A DNA stretch of 64,000 nucleotides, from positions 2,927,501 to 2,991,500 of the forward strand of contig JAYKKI010000067.1 of assembly GCA_039881145.1 (NCBI GenBank), given 5' to 3'. The notes under the pieces are model-generated. The model did not search any database. It had not been told where the DNA came from and was given only the letters and a program-made list of their open reading frames with translations. Shown here in pieces: positions 24,601 through 36,085 of the stretch (the stretch's first letter is position 1; each line of letters begins with the position of its first letter). The stretch comes from Druceiella hillmani (lineage: Eukaryota; Arthropoda; Insecta; Lepidoptera; Hepialidae). The position numbers were made by a program, and so were the translations under genes.

Positions 24601-25186
24601 ATTAATAGTTTAAATAGTAGGCTGAGAGAACCGGAATACCAATTGTGCAAGTATAGTTTGTACTTGATGAGTTTTCCATTCAATTTTTGATCTTTCTACA
24701 TTTTTCCTTTGCAAATTAACATTTTGTGAGCATTTATATTTTGTATTTAAAAATATGTACTTTTTTATTTGATGTGTATAAATTATATAGCCATCGAATT
24801 ATATTTTAATTTTTCTAACCTTGACATTGTAGTATAGCAACGTAACTTTGAGAGCAAGCCTAAAAGTACATTTATAAATTAAAATTTTTCAAACATGTTT
24901 ACTATTTGTTTCCTTAAACTTTTAAACTGATAAATCTGTATATGTAATTTCTTACCGCATACAGCAACACTAATTTTTTTCTTGAACAATATTTCATTTT
25001 CCAGCACCTCGTTCACGAACTAAAATAGAAGACTTGTGCCATGTGCTAAGGACACCTGCATTTGGTGAATTCAAGATCGCACGCCTCTTCACATTGAAAG
25101 CATCACTCATATTAGATTCCCTGAGTTTTATTACGGCCAACTTGATTGTTTTATTTCAATTTTATTTTATTAAGGGTAAGGATTAA
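21604..25186 (+). CDS. Gustatory receptor, four exons (391 aa)
   Basis: My model joins exons 21604-22365, 23453-23530, 23613-23766 and 25005-25186. Every intron has GT-AG ends: GTAAGT/TTTGCAG, GTAAGG/TTTCCAG and GTAAGT/TTTCCAG. The product is a seven-helix 7tm_7 (insect gustatory receptor) protein of the usual length. These receptors form ligand-gated cation channels in the membranes of taste neurons. Helices 1-4 lie in exon 1 at about residues 38-61, 81-97, 134-154 and 161-186. Helix 5 is in exon 2, helix 6 with a CITCEK block in exon 3, and helix 7 in exon 4. The family signature TYhhhhhQF reads ANLIVLFQF, so the TY pair is lost. An apparent frame break in exon 2 is explained by an 82-base intron. 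Other possible starts are Met16 and Met18. The first intron carries a satellite array. The ligand is unknown. Confidence 0.85.
22631..23432. repeat. 34-bp satellite with 340-bp higher-order repeat
   Basis: There are 23 full 34-bp units plus a partial one inside intron 1 of receptor gene 1. Each unit reads TGTTAACTTGAATTGTTACC then CGAAGAACTAATTG or a variant, and carries a GTTAAC (HpaI) site. Variant bases recur in order: units 11-20 repeat units 1-10 with about two differences in 340 bases, and units 21-23 start a third cycle. The array stops about 20 bases before the splice acceptor of exon 2. Confidence 0.95.
24085..24240. repeat. Possible dispersed repeat fragment in intron 3
   Basis: The segment with ATCCATCTATCCGTTCATCC and GTATGTCACAGACGATTGTTC, followed by a CTAGAAATT-like stretch, has the style of short insect repeats that carry a CTGTCTGTC core. 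It lies in the last intron of receptor gene 1. The family is not identified. Confidence 0.25.
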
Positions 25187-27110
25187 TTAATTATTTAAGT
25201 ATTTGTACATTAATATGCCAATTTAAGGTCATATATAAGAATGCTAATTCCTCATATTATTAGCTATGTTTTTTTTTATTCTGTAAAATATACTTCACAA
25301 TTTTCTAAAATGTAAACGTCTTTTACTTCATCTCTCAAAAGAGGTTTTATAATGTGAAGTTTCTTTTTGTCACTGGTTTCTTCCAGTGAATTCTGATTTT
25401 CTTTTCTTTATATTTTAAGAATATATTTTTTATTGTGAAGTTGCTACCACTCACATATCGAACGAATAAAGAAGCACTAAATTAGAACTAACTATCTTCA
25501 TTTACTCTTTTTCCATTTCATTTAATATCATCAAATAACACTTTCCGAACATTTTCAGGAAGCAAGTTACATGGGAAATCTTTTCCAAAATTAGATATTT
25601 ATTTTGAACTTCTAATAGCATATAAGTAATCTCTCTAAACGGTATTTTAAAGAGAATTGTCTATTGAAATGAAAACTGCTTTTCTAATTTAAAGCAAAAT
25701 GGGGTTCCACTCTCACTAAAAAAGATCATCGTGACAAGAATGTAATGTTTGACACTGAAGAGGTGAACAATGATGTCAAAATGTGTGTCGTTATTCATAA
25801 GTATTAAAAGCTTATATATGTAAAGAGCACCAATATGTGTCGTATTTTAAATAAAGTTTTTGATTTATCGATAAGTAATATTTTACTATTAAGTTTTGTG
25901 CTTTGGATGTTACTCTAAATACATAGAATGATAATGCAGTGTTAAATTCGTTAGAAGAAAAAGGCTATGGAGATAGTGCAAAATGATATCAGTGTCATCT
26001 TGTGATATATTAATAAATTTTGTGTTACGTTACTTTCATTTGCTACCATACAAAACAAAGTTTTATGCTGAACATTGCTTATCAACAAATTTACGTCGTA
26101 CTATACGGGGATTCTTACTTGTGTAACTTCTTGACAGAGGATTTTTACCTCTATTTGAGAATTAAATTCTCTAACGTAGCCTACTTTGATTAATTTCTCT
26201 GCTTTGTAAGTCGTACCTTTTGGTATTGTGACAAAATTTATTAGCTGTGAGCCATACTTCATAATTCAATCCGTTTCATAATAACAGAAATACAATAACA
26301 TTAAAAACATGCATAACCAAATTTCTTGTGATTTGATGTGAACATTTTTGACAACCTCTATGTTTCTTGCACATTTCTATTTGGCTAATATAATGAAAAA
26401 TGAGTCTTCAAATCATCATCATTATGTAATATAAAACAAAGTCTCTGTCTGTTTGGACACGAAAATTTTTAAAATTCGCACTATTATATTTTAAAAACAA
26501 CGTTTGCTTTTACATTATGTATTTGCGATAAGTTATATACTAGAGTGAAAAGCAAAGCTTTTGAGCAAAAATTGCGAAGCAGAACTTACAACCAATTTAT
26601 GGTCAGAACCTATTCATGGGTATTTTTACTAGGCTTCCCTTATCACTGATTAGAGATGAATTCAAAAGCATATGAAAACTTTGTAAAGAAATATTCAGTA
26701 CCATTTAACGTAGAAGCAAAAACCTAGCTGTAAAACTGACAATATGTTATCTTCCCAGAATATATCCAAAGATAAAACTCAGTGCGTAATGTATGATTCA
26801 TTGAGTAAAAAAGACCACAGCATTATTTGATCTTGAAGATATAGATTGTGTTGGTCGCCAAGTATAATTCATTTTAACAGATGGATTAAACGGGAAGAAT
26901 TATCGTACCATGCTCAATAAATGAAAAATAAAATTTAGACTTTGTTATTACACGTACATCATCAACAGATTTTCATGGGTTTTTCACCACAGATAAAGTA
27001 ATTCATGAGGAAGGTTTAGGTCTATAATTTATGAAACTTTTGTGTAATTTAGCCGAACTATGATAAAAATTGTCGAGTAAATTAGGAAAGCATTGTACGT
27101 TAGGAAAGCA
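25187..27110. other. Intergenic, no gene recognised
   Basis: AT-rich sequence with no open frame over 60 codons. The segment 26440-26470 (AAAGTCTCTGTCTGTTTGGA) resembles 5' ends of some insect Helitrons and may mark the left limit of the Helitron remnant whose 3' end is at 28131. I could not read any replication-initiator motif between them. Confidence 0.35.
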
Positions 27111-27124
27111 TTGCGTCTATAAAC

Positions 27125-27430
27125 CCTAGTACAGTCTCAAATTTTGAAGTTTTTTGGCCATATCTCGAGGTGAAACAATGACTCCACAGAGCGTTTGGTG
27201 ATCCAGGGAAGGATGGAAGGAAACAGACCGCATAGCAGATCGTCCATGTGATGGGCTGATCAAATAAAATCAGCAGTTGGGGACCCTCTACATAAATGCA
27301 CTAGGATGTCGGTCAATAGGTTAAGATGCCGAGAAATAGTGAGGAGAGTCACTTCAACCACCAATGATGATATACCCTCATAATGACCATGACTGCTCTG
27401 TCAAGAGCGACATGAATGAGAGGAAGAAAT
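27125..27430 (+). pseudogene. LINE ORF2 C-terminal remnant
   Basis: Translation gives LERLVIQGRMEGNRP, then a WADQIKSAVGDPLHKCTRM block and NRLRCREIVRRVTS. This is the order seen at the very C-terminus of several LINE ORF2 proteins (a VQGKVEG..RPRGR..WTDQIK-type end). A GACATGAATGAGAGGAAGAA segment follows, consistent with the 3' end. It is an isolated tail from an old 5'-truncated insertion. Confidence 0.6.
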
Positions 27431-27573
27431 TGAGAAAAAGCATCACATCTGAAAGCTTAACAGGTATGGGCAGAGTGAATCATTAGAATATTGGTTTCAC
27501 ATATTAGTTTTAAATGACGTCACATACTAGTTTTAAATGACAATGTTGTCTGTCATTTTTTTTTAATAGCTAG

Positions 27574-27755
27574 TCATTTAGAATGACAATAAATAAAGCA
27601 CAAAGTCCGACTTTGAACATTGCGGAAATTGATCTCAATGTTCAATGTTTTTCACACGGCCAATTGTACGTTGCCCTGTCACAATTGACATCAAAACATG
27701 TTTGCTTTGCACATAATCTGATAGAAGTAATGAATGTTGTACATAAAGAAACTTT
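27574..27755 (+). pseudogene. Helitron helicase C-terminal remnant
   Basis: The reading SFRMTINKAQSPTLNIAEID continues as CFSHGQLYVALSQLTSK. In Helitron (PIF1-type) helicases the motif F-A-M-T-I-N-K-x-Q-G-Q-T-L, then CFSHGQLYVACSR, closes the helicase domain, so the match is specific. It is followed by a VVHKETF block as in Helitron C-termini. The upstream Rep and helicase domains are not readable. A Helitron-like 3' end lies 0.4 kb downstream at 28131. Confidence 0.8.
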
Positions 27756-28131
27756 TTAGGTTTGTCTATTAAGATCCGTCTTCTGATTGTTAATTCTCTT
27801 GGAATAATTACTTTATAATTTGTATTATAATACGCTTTACTAAAATTTGTAGTTAATATTTAGTAATAATTATATTGTTTTATTATCAGTTGTTTAATTG
27901 TTTTATTAACCGCAACAGTCCGATAGATACCTTCACTTATTACTTCATTATACCAGACAAATGCGCCGGTCATAGATACTTAATGCTACACCAAAGATAT
28001 ATAATTGATGTAGGTTTTGTGTAAATTGGCTAATCTATGGTGATAAATATGGATTAAGTCGGAAAAAATCCATACATCTGAGAATTTTCCTTTCCATCAC
28101 CTACCCGTGCGAAGATGAGCAGGTTTGCTAG
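27756..28131 (+). mobile_element. Helitron 3' end
   Basis: Helitrons end with a small GC-rich hairpin followed by CTRR, before a T. Here CCCGTGCGAAGATGAGCAGG leads to TTTGCTAG, then T. The CCGTGCGAAG word is typical of insect Helitron tails. The stem is degraded to about three pairs. Together with the helicase fragment upstream, this places the right border at 28131. The left border is not located. Confidence 0.6.
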
Positions 28132-28695
28132 TTCTCAAAATAACATTTACATGGTAACTGATATTGAGACAAAAACCTAATTAAGTATTTTGATAATGAA
28201 TTAAATGTAAATTATTATGAAAGGAAGAAAACAAACAATGTAGTTTCAATGAAGTAAAATTATACTAATGTTATTTTGTTCTTCTGACATTTGAGGCAAA
28301 ATTATAAATTTGTTATCTCATTCTGTTAACGTGTTGTGTTCTGTATTTATTTCGTAGTTGATTGTCTAAAGAGGCGCACAGTGATTACTAACAATCTGAA
28401 TTTTTTAATGATATCTTGCCATGTTTTATCGCACAATAGTACGAAGAACCCAAACACTTAATACACCAGGTAGATGAACAAAGGTCAGAGCGAAAGTGAA
28501 CCATTTTTTGCTACATAAGTGGCTCATAGCGTCGCGTGGCAAATTGCATTCACTGCTTTTAGGCAATTTTGAATTTATCCATTAAAATAAGTGTCTTTAG
28601 CACAATGATTATAAGTTCTATTCTTAATTATGGCACTATATGTCCAAGTAACGTATATGAATATAAAAGTGAAAAAATTTAAAAATCATCACAGA
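28132..28695. other. Intergenic, no gene seen
   Basis: AT-rich sequence to the right of the Helitron end. No open frame or repeat is supported. Confidence 0.5.
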
Positions 28696-28788
28696 AATGG
28701 CTATTTCATAACAATTTACAGAATAATTGCTTCAATACACGTAAAATATTGAAGCAATTATTCTGTAAATTGTTATGAAATAGCCATT
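28696..28788. repeat. Perfect 42-bp inverted repeat
   Basis: 28696-28737 is the exact inverse of 28747-28788, with a 9-base loop (CACGTAAAA). The arm starts AATGGCTATTTCATAAC. It is followed at once by a second long hairpin. Confidence 0.95.
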
Positions 28789-28809
28789 AAATTGTTATGA
28801 AATATCCAT

Positions 28810-28889
28810 AATACTTTACACAAAAAATTGGTTAAATTCGTTATTTTAATCTTAATAACGAATTTAACCAATTTTTTGTGTAAAGTATT
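28810..28889. repeat. Perfect 36-bp inverted repeat
   Basis: 28810-28845 is the exact inverse of 28854-28889, with an 8-base loop (TTAATCTT). The 21 bases between the two hairpins (28789-28809) repeat the end of the first arm with one change (AAATTGTTATGAAATATCCA). This suggests both arose from template switching at a replication fork. Confidence 0.95.
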
Positions 28890-30000
28890 TATTTGAAGTT
28901 AACGCAAGTGTTAAATCATCATATAAATAATTTTATGAATCAAATTAAATGGGCTTAATATTATTGCATGTAAGTTTATACCGATAGAAATTTAGACCTT
29001 ACACTTTTTCGATTTCCATAGCAAAACAAGAACTTTAATATTTCGTCATGTCTGTCGGTTGGTCTACTGTACATATATCATAGGGCTGCAACTATGACAT
29101 TTTTCAAAATATTGTGATTACATTTTGCAGGTTTATACTTTTAATCAATTCTAAGAAAGGATCGTTTTCGAGGTAACCTCAAATACATGGAAACTTGAGA
29201 TGGATTTATTGTCTGGGGTGGGCGAAAAAAACCCATATCTCACAGCAAATAGGTTTTTCAAAATTCAATTGAAAATGTCATGTAATGTCTTTAATTAGGT
29301 TTATTATTCCCCCGCATTGCCGTCCCCCTTTCATTTTAATAGTCCCTTTCACAAATTTGAATAAAATTATAATACAAGTACCTTAACAAGCACTTAAAAT
29401 AAACATTGCGTTTATTGGAAAATTTATAAGAAATCTGTTAAAAATTTAAACTTCTTTGTTATATTGGAAATTGTTACAAAACCCTAAATTAATTTACATT
29501 TTTTATTTTCAATGTTACCAAGGTTTGAAAGTTAAAGAATATTTTATTCTTTTCAATGTTATTTAAGAACATAGTTTAGAGCCTCTGTTTTAAATTATTA
29601 AAAAATATAATGTAATTATAAATAAAAATTTTTTATAAATAAATATTTAATATTATATTAGAGATATAAAAATATTGCATTAAAAATATAAATAGTTTTA
29701 GATGTAATATAATTTTAAATAGAAAATGCTAAGAAATAACATGAATTTTTTTAAATTATTAAAAAATATAAAAATTCTGAAATTGGACGTATAACATTCC
29801 AAGCGTTTTAACCTTCGGCATTCTTAGGTATGCAATATCACAATTCATGCCATATGTTAGCTAGGAGTCACCATTTTGTCCAATATAAAAAAATAAAAAT
29901 TCAAAAGGCCACCAAGATAGGTATCGAATTAAAGGTTTTTATGAGCAAATTTTAAATATATGTGACATGTTATAGAAATAACCACGGTTTAATATAAAAA
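28890..30000. other. Intergenic, no gene seen
   Basis: Very AT-rich sequence, especially 29400-29800. No coding or repeat feature is supported. Confidence 0.5.
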
Positions 30001-30004
30001 AAAC

Positions 30005-30610
30005 TAACCAAGCAATATAAGAGCTTCATCAGTCCGGGATCTCGGTGTAATTATGAATAATCATCTCACGTTTCAGTCACATCATCGAAACCTGTCAGAA
30101 AAACTACATGGTACTAGGATTTGTCATATTGCTTTCTTGTGTTTACATGATATTGAATGTATTGTCGCTTTATTTAATTAACTCTTTGAGCCGTAGTATT
30201 CTTAAATTAATTGCAGTCATCTGATCTCCATATAAAGCTATTTATATCCTCATGATGTAGAAAATATTATAAAAAAATAATCGGTTTTTGCATTACAAAA
30301 TTACAGATGTAATTCCCTTTAACTCCGATGGCAATTGCTTCTGATAAGACATTTTTTAAATTATTAAATGATAATGTTGATAACTCCACGATCTTAAGTT
30401 TAATAATACTTAATGCTCCTGACTGCTATATGAGAGGACGATGTTATAGTTTACTTCACCTGCCTAGAGCGCGTACTAATATCCTACAGCGTTCATTTAA
30501 TTATCTTACACTTACATTGTTTAATGCAATATTGTGAGGTGCAACCAATCTAGATATTTTTTCTACTCCATTAGCTGCTTCAGGAATGAATTTATGTTGT
30601 TGCTTGCTGG
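30005..30610 (+). pseudogene. LINE ORF2 C-terminal remnant
   Basis: The translation starts with SSVRDLGVIMNNHLTFQSH, the well-known block after the reverse transcriptase palm in many LINEs. It continues with SRSILKLIAVI and, after a stop, SPYKAIYIL, matching the R-S-x-LEY...WSPY block. The open piece 30328-30537 then gives DNSTILSLIILNAPDCYMRG and RARTNILQRSFNYL. This resembles the usual end L-L-x-x-I-x-F-x-V-P-x-R...R-T-N-Y...S-P. Stops make it dead. The match is by motif order only. Confidence 0.65.
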
Positions 30611-32454
30611 TTCATGACTAACTACTAGTCAGAATTCTATTTATTTAAGTTACTGTGTGTTCCCATCTTATTATTCATTGTTGGTACTTTTTTATCCCAT
30701 TAGTCTTTGTTATTATGTGCTTGTATTAAATTATTTTTTAATATATTCTTCCACATGCCCAACGGTTTGGATAAATCTGCAAATTTGGCGTAGAGTTTTC
30801 AAGAAATAAATAACCAATAAGTAGTCCGAGAAGACTAGGCTTTGAAAGCTATTCAATAGCGTTCAAATTAACAATTTGGTTTTCAACCTTAAATTGTATT
30901 AGTTATTCCTCTCTCAGTAATCCTGAAAAAATAAAAAAACAATTGTTTATTTCTCCAATGGGATCTTTGGACAAATAAAAAGATTTTGATAGACCACTTC
31001 AATTATATGTGTCCTGTATGAAAATTTAGAATAAAAGCAAAAATTTTAATGAAATAATTTATCTAAATCATGATGTATTACCATAAAGATTATGAAAAAC
31101 AGAGCTTTAAAAACTAAATTCAAAAATATCTTTATAAAACATTCAGAGAAAGAAAGTTATAGAATAATAACAGATGACAAAATTTAATTCAAATTTATTT
31201 TCAACACTCCTGTGTTATCTTAATAGGTTTTTTGTGTTAAGGGATTTATTTTCTACACATCTGTTTTATCGTAATCGGTTTTTATCTGTTACGGGGTTTA
31301 TTTTCTATACTTTCATGTCATTGTAGTAGTTTTTTTCTATAATTAGGTTGTTCCATAGAAAGAGTCACTTGCCATTTGTTTTTTTTTACAATTTTTGAAG
31401 TCTATCAACTTCTCAAAATTATTTGATTTACGAATATTTAAATATTAACAGTAGTTGAAGATACATTGGCCACATATTGTCGACAGCTTCTTAGTAGTAC
31501 CTACTTCGTCATGCTTTTCACAGTACTCACAGTTAATATCCCCATATTCACTTTGCGATTTAATCTTTATTATGTGGCAGCTACATTTTTCAAATATATT
31601 TGTTTGTTGTTTTAAAATATTAGTATTACGAAGGCAGTATTATTAAAATATAGTTACTAGTGTACTTTTTCCCAAAAATAAAACAAATCGTTTATTTATT
31701 AATACACTAACATCGCTTAAAGCATGATGTCAGTGTGTTATTAAATAAACAAATTATTCATATAAACAAATATAAATATTAAACTAAATATCATACTATA
31801 ACAAATGAGAACAGCACAAATCCATATATAAAAAAAACAAAGCGAAGAAAAGTGACAGAAAATGACAAAGGAACTGTGATATATCTAATTCTAAGGAATG
31901 ATATTATAAATTGATAAAATGAGATGAAAATTTACAAATTTATGAATTTGTGAACAATTTATTAATGTATGTATTGTATTTGGATATTTAAAACAGATTT
32001 TAATGAAAATTTAACAGAAGTCTGCCATATCCTCGTTTAAAAAAATATATAAAGTACAAAAATAACTCGCGTTACGAGGGTCCCTTACATACTTGAGTAC
32101 ACACAAAAGTTTAAATGCTTAAAATATTTTTATTAAACCTTTACGTGTTTATATAATTTTTCATCACATTAATATATTGCTTAATATATCATTTACATAC
32201 ATAAAATATTGCAAATTTTTCAAAACCTATAAGAACTAGAAAATTTCTCTAGTTTTCCTGTAACCTTCTACTAATTAGATTCTACCAATCTTGCTTTTTT
32301 CGTGACTTTTTGTGAAATAGCTTTGGAATTAATGTGAGTAAATGCATTGATTGGACATTTTGATGCATAGTTCTGAGGATGTCACTTAAAATTCTAAAAA
32401 AAGTTTTTTATTTTTGAATTCCTTATAAATGATGCCCGACACAAAATAGCAAAA
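30611..32454. other. Intergenic, one small hairpin
   Basis: AT-rich sequence. 31691-31714 and 31726-31749 form an imperfect hairpin (about 20 of 24 pairs) whose arms read TTTATTTA...AACATC. The frame at 31455-31646 has no domain. Nothing else is seen. Confidence 0.5.
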
Positions 32455-32680
32455 GTACTCAGTTTGCCCTGTCCAAAATTAACATATAATTTTTGTTGAA
32501 TATTAATTATTATTATTGTAATATATACAGTCACACAAAGTATAAAACTAAAAAAAAAAGAAAATTTTGAAGTACTCAGTTTGCCCTGTCTAAAATTAAC
32601 ATATAATTTTTGTTGAATATTAATTATTGTAATAAATACAGTCACACAAAGTATAAAATTTAAAAAAAAGACAATTTTAA
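32455..32680. repeat. 118-bp tandem duplication
   Basis: GTACTCAGTTTGCCCTGTC begins two copies, at about 32455 and 32573. The rest, including AACATATAATTTTTGTTGAA and ACAGTCACACAAAGTATAAA, repeats in order. The second copy lacks a few ATT steps. The 83-aa minus frame across it is an internal repeat, not a gene. Confidence 0.9.
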
Positions 32681-33330
32681 AGTAATTAATTATTGAAATA
32701 CATACAGTACAATATGTTTTGTTACTGTATTAAATTTCTGTATCTACCTCAAACTGTTTCTGAGAAAATCGAGTGTGATATACATACAGACTCATAAGTG
32801 ATTTTATAAGGATTTTGTTTTACTTTTTAAGGACCAGAACCCCAATGATAAATAATAATTTCGGTCATGTTAAGATATTGTTTACAGTACCATTTAAATA
32901 CTCGACTGGAGAATTCAAAATGAAATACATAATTTATGTTTTTTTTATATTTTAAATTTTCGGATTAGGACAGAATTCTACTTATCAAACAAATATTACA
33001 AGGTTTTTAATATTAGAGAAAACGTTACCATATTTATCATATATAATTCAGAGGTTCATGTTTCCTTATATTAAACAATAGCTGCTTCATATAACGGGTT
33101 TAACATCTACTGTACATATAAAAACAGAACTAACTCAATAGGGAGGGGACCAGAAATAAATTTGAGCTTATCTTGTCCTTGCGCAGAAAAATATGGTTAA
33201 AAACTGAAATAGCACCAACTCTGACTAAAATAAAAGGAGCAACCTTTGGCTTGAGAAAACGAACAGAGAAAATGTAAATCAAACCCATAAATATGATATG
33301 GGATTTCTCTCTTTCACCCCTAAATTGTAA
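32681..33330. other. Intergenic, no gene seen
   Basis: AT-rich sequence between the tandem duplication and the LINE remnants. No supported feature. Confidence 0.5.
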
Positions 33331-33334
33331 AGTA

Positions 33335-34125
33335 TTTTGGATTGGAAGCCCTTTTTACAAATCATCTATGCCGCTTCAATTTCAAAACCTGTAAATTCAC
33401 CAGAGTTAAGTGTTATATAACTAATATATATGCTCCTGGTGAAATGAAGGATAAGCTTTATGACGCTTTAAATAATATTGTTAAAGGTAAACGTGAACAG
33501 GATTTAATTATCTTATGAGAAATTTAAATGCAAAAACAATAACACAGGCTATAAAAGATATATAGAAAGGCATGGACTCGGCCAGCCATACTACATATAT
33601 ACTTGAGAGATTGTAGGAACTGAAGAAAATATCACTTTACTGATCGTCTAAGCTAGGTTGACTTTTGTGCAATTCCTTGTCTGACAGTCACAGAAATTAT
33701 GGAAGAAAATTAAACTCAAAATATTAAATGGATACGAGACGTGAAGGGAACTACAGGGCCTCTGCTGCGCCTCACAGTCTTCATCAATTCACCTTAAATA
33801 TTTTCTTCGAATATCTTAACCAAGGAGGTATTTAATGAAGCCTTGTAACATCTTGTAAGTAAGTTTCATTTCAGAGTCAAATAAAACATGGCCAATGGAT
33901 CGATTTGGACATATGCTCAGAATTAAACATATTCATAAATCCAAACAGGCTTTGCAACTCTCAAGAAAGGAGAAAGCGCAGCTATCTGAAGCAGATCTGG
34001 CAATGGACTGTGCTTGCGGAATATAAGCAAGATTTAAAGTGAAACAATATGTGATACACTGGAACGAGCAATACCGTGGGTGCCCATTGCCCCATCGAAA
34101 GAAGTAAAATAAATGCAATTAACTG
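33335..34125 (+). pseudogene. LINE remnant: endonuclease and C-terminal pieces
   Basis: Near 33430-33590 the frames give MYAPGEMKDKLYDALN-like text, then EFKCKNNNTGYKRYIERHGL. This matches the D-x-NAKIG...G-x-E-R-x-IGRHGLG region of LINE apurinic-type endonucleases. Near 33905-34030 another piece reads RFGHMLRIKHIHKSKQALQL and further basic residues, like the RWFGHVLRM...P-x-QAL...K-R-GRP C-terminal end. The reverse transcriptase between them is missing, so this is one internally deleted copy or two fragments. It is dead. Confidence 0.55.
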
Positions 34126-34342
34126 AACATTATATGTTTACCACAAAATCTAATAACTTTTCAAAATAAAATAAAACACGAAACAAGTTTTGTAATAGAA
34201 GTTTCACCAAATTGCCTGGGACCACCTATATAACAATCAATGAGAAAAGCGAGCATTGAAGTATAGAAAGTACCTGAAACATTTGTATAAATTAGAACTT
34301 ACTGAGTGCCGACAAGCTTTACATTTATAATTTAATTTTTCA

Positions 34343-34620
34343 CAACTAACTGAAACTACATGATGTATTATTATTTCTACTTTATTTAAATTCCTTACCA
34401 CGACCTAGGTTTCATTGTATCACAACATCTTCAGAAAGGCAATTTATTAAGATCTTACATATTGCCCACCTAAAGATGTTGTCGTACACCGAAACCTAGA
34501 TTGTGGTAAAGAATTTTAAAAAAGTAGAAATAATATTCATCACTTAGTTTCATTTAATTGTAAAAAATTAATTTATAATCAATTTCTACAAAATTAACGC
34601 TAATTGTATTCAATATTTAC
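34343..34620. repeat. Foldback element family, copy 3
   Basis: This copy carries the conserved motif twice, once on the minus strand (34398-34434, CCACGACCTAGGTTTCAT then AACATCTTCAG) and once on the plus strand (about 34465-34507, TAAAGATG...GAAACCTAGATTGTGG). The outer arms read AACTGAAACTACATGATGTA and its degraded inverse, and the tail CAATTTCTACAAAATTAACG is present. It is more diverged than copies 1, 2 and 5. Confidence 0.8.
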
Positions 34621-36085
34621 AATTTAATTTAAACAATAATACAAGGACATAAACTAAACTTTAAAATTTTGCTTTTCCTATCCACGGAAAATTTATACTA
34701 TTTGTACATTTCCACATTTTCAGTCGTTCTCTGGAATGCACTTGGGAAGACAATAAGAGTTTGATAGATAGTAAAAATATAATTATTGACACTCGATAGT
34801 GGGGAATTGTGAAATTACACATTTATTATGATTGCTTATAAAATAAATGCATGTTAGTAGTCATCTAATAATTAATGAGACAGAGATTGCCTGTATTAAG
34901 AAAGCCACTAAGCTTACAAATAAAACTACAATTTCACAAAAATTTACATATATTGATTATTATATATTGGACACGCACAACCTCGCCACAATTTGATTAA
35001 ATGTAAGGTTAATTAAAAATGAAGAACAAATACATTGCAGGTTTAGGTAAAAAACAAAATTGTACCAGTCAGTTCATTCCAAAAGTAACTGATGAAAAAT
35101 ATCTACAGCTCAAGGGAGTTACTGTGAAAAATAATTGAATCTGCTTTTTTTTAATTCTATCAACGTGTCTGCTTATCGGTTTACACATGTTATTACATGA
35201 TAAAAATTAACATATGTAAATTTTCTTAAAATCCACAGCTCACTGCAATTGAAGTCTAAATAATTTTTTCCGTGGCAAGGTTATTGCTCATTATTATATT
35301 TAGCTTCATTTAGTTGTTTATTTCAGTTGAATATTTTTCTTTTACTAAAATAATAATTTAATGTCTCTCAATCATTTATCTCTCAAACTGAATAATTAAT
35401 ACTCATTAAAATATGTTCTGAATAAGTAAAGAACATATATCTATCTACATTTAACTGAGCAAAGCAGATCATAATGTTGTATTGATTTCAAATGTTTTAA
35501 CTTCACTTTTGTCCTACATAATTTCAAGAAAATAAAATCTTTACTAATTTGAAATTTTTTTATCAAAATTATATTATATACTTTTTTATTGCAAGTATTC
35601 AGATTCATATTCAAGGGAATTGCAAAAAACAGCATCACAAAGCATTTATCTTGAGTCAGAAACATGCTTACAGATTGCGAACAAATTAATAAATTCGACT
35701 AATAAGTTTGTTTAATTTATGTATTGAACGATATAACTTTACCCCTAACATAATATATATTACATAGGTATGTACATATACCAGCACTTAGGAATTTAGA
35801 AAAGTATCGTATTTTTCTTTTTTCCAATTTTTATCGTGAGTGATACTTACAGAAATAGTTAACGTGACAGCTTGAAGGTAACTTCACTGCTTCAGCCTGC
35901 TGCTTTGGGACTTTGGCGTCTAGCAGAAACTGCTGTGACTTTTTCAACTAGTGTTTCATATATTCAAGCCCACTGTCTGTAAGCACCCACAGTTTCGTTC
36001 ATGTATTTATAGTTACAAACTTATAGGGAGAAATTATATTGGAACACAAACTACAAACTTATGGGAGAATTAATAAGGAAATTAA
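34621..36085. other. Intergenic, no gene seen
   Basis: AT-rich sequence. The 74-aa minus frame at 35441-35665 shows no domain. Nothing else is supported. Confidence 0.5.
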
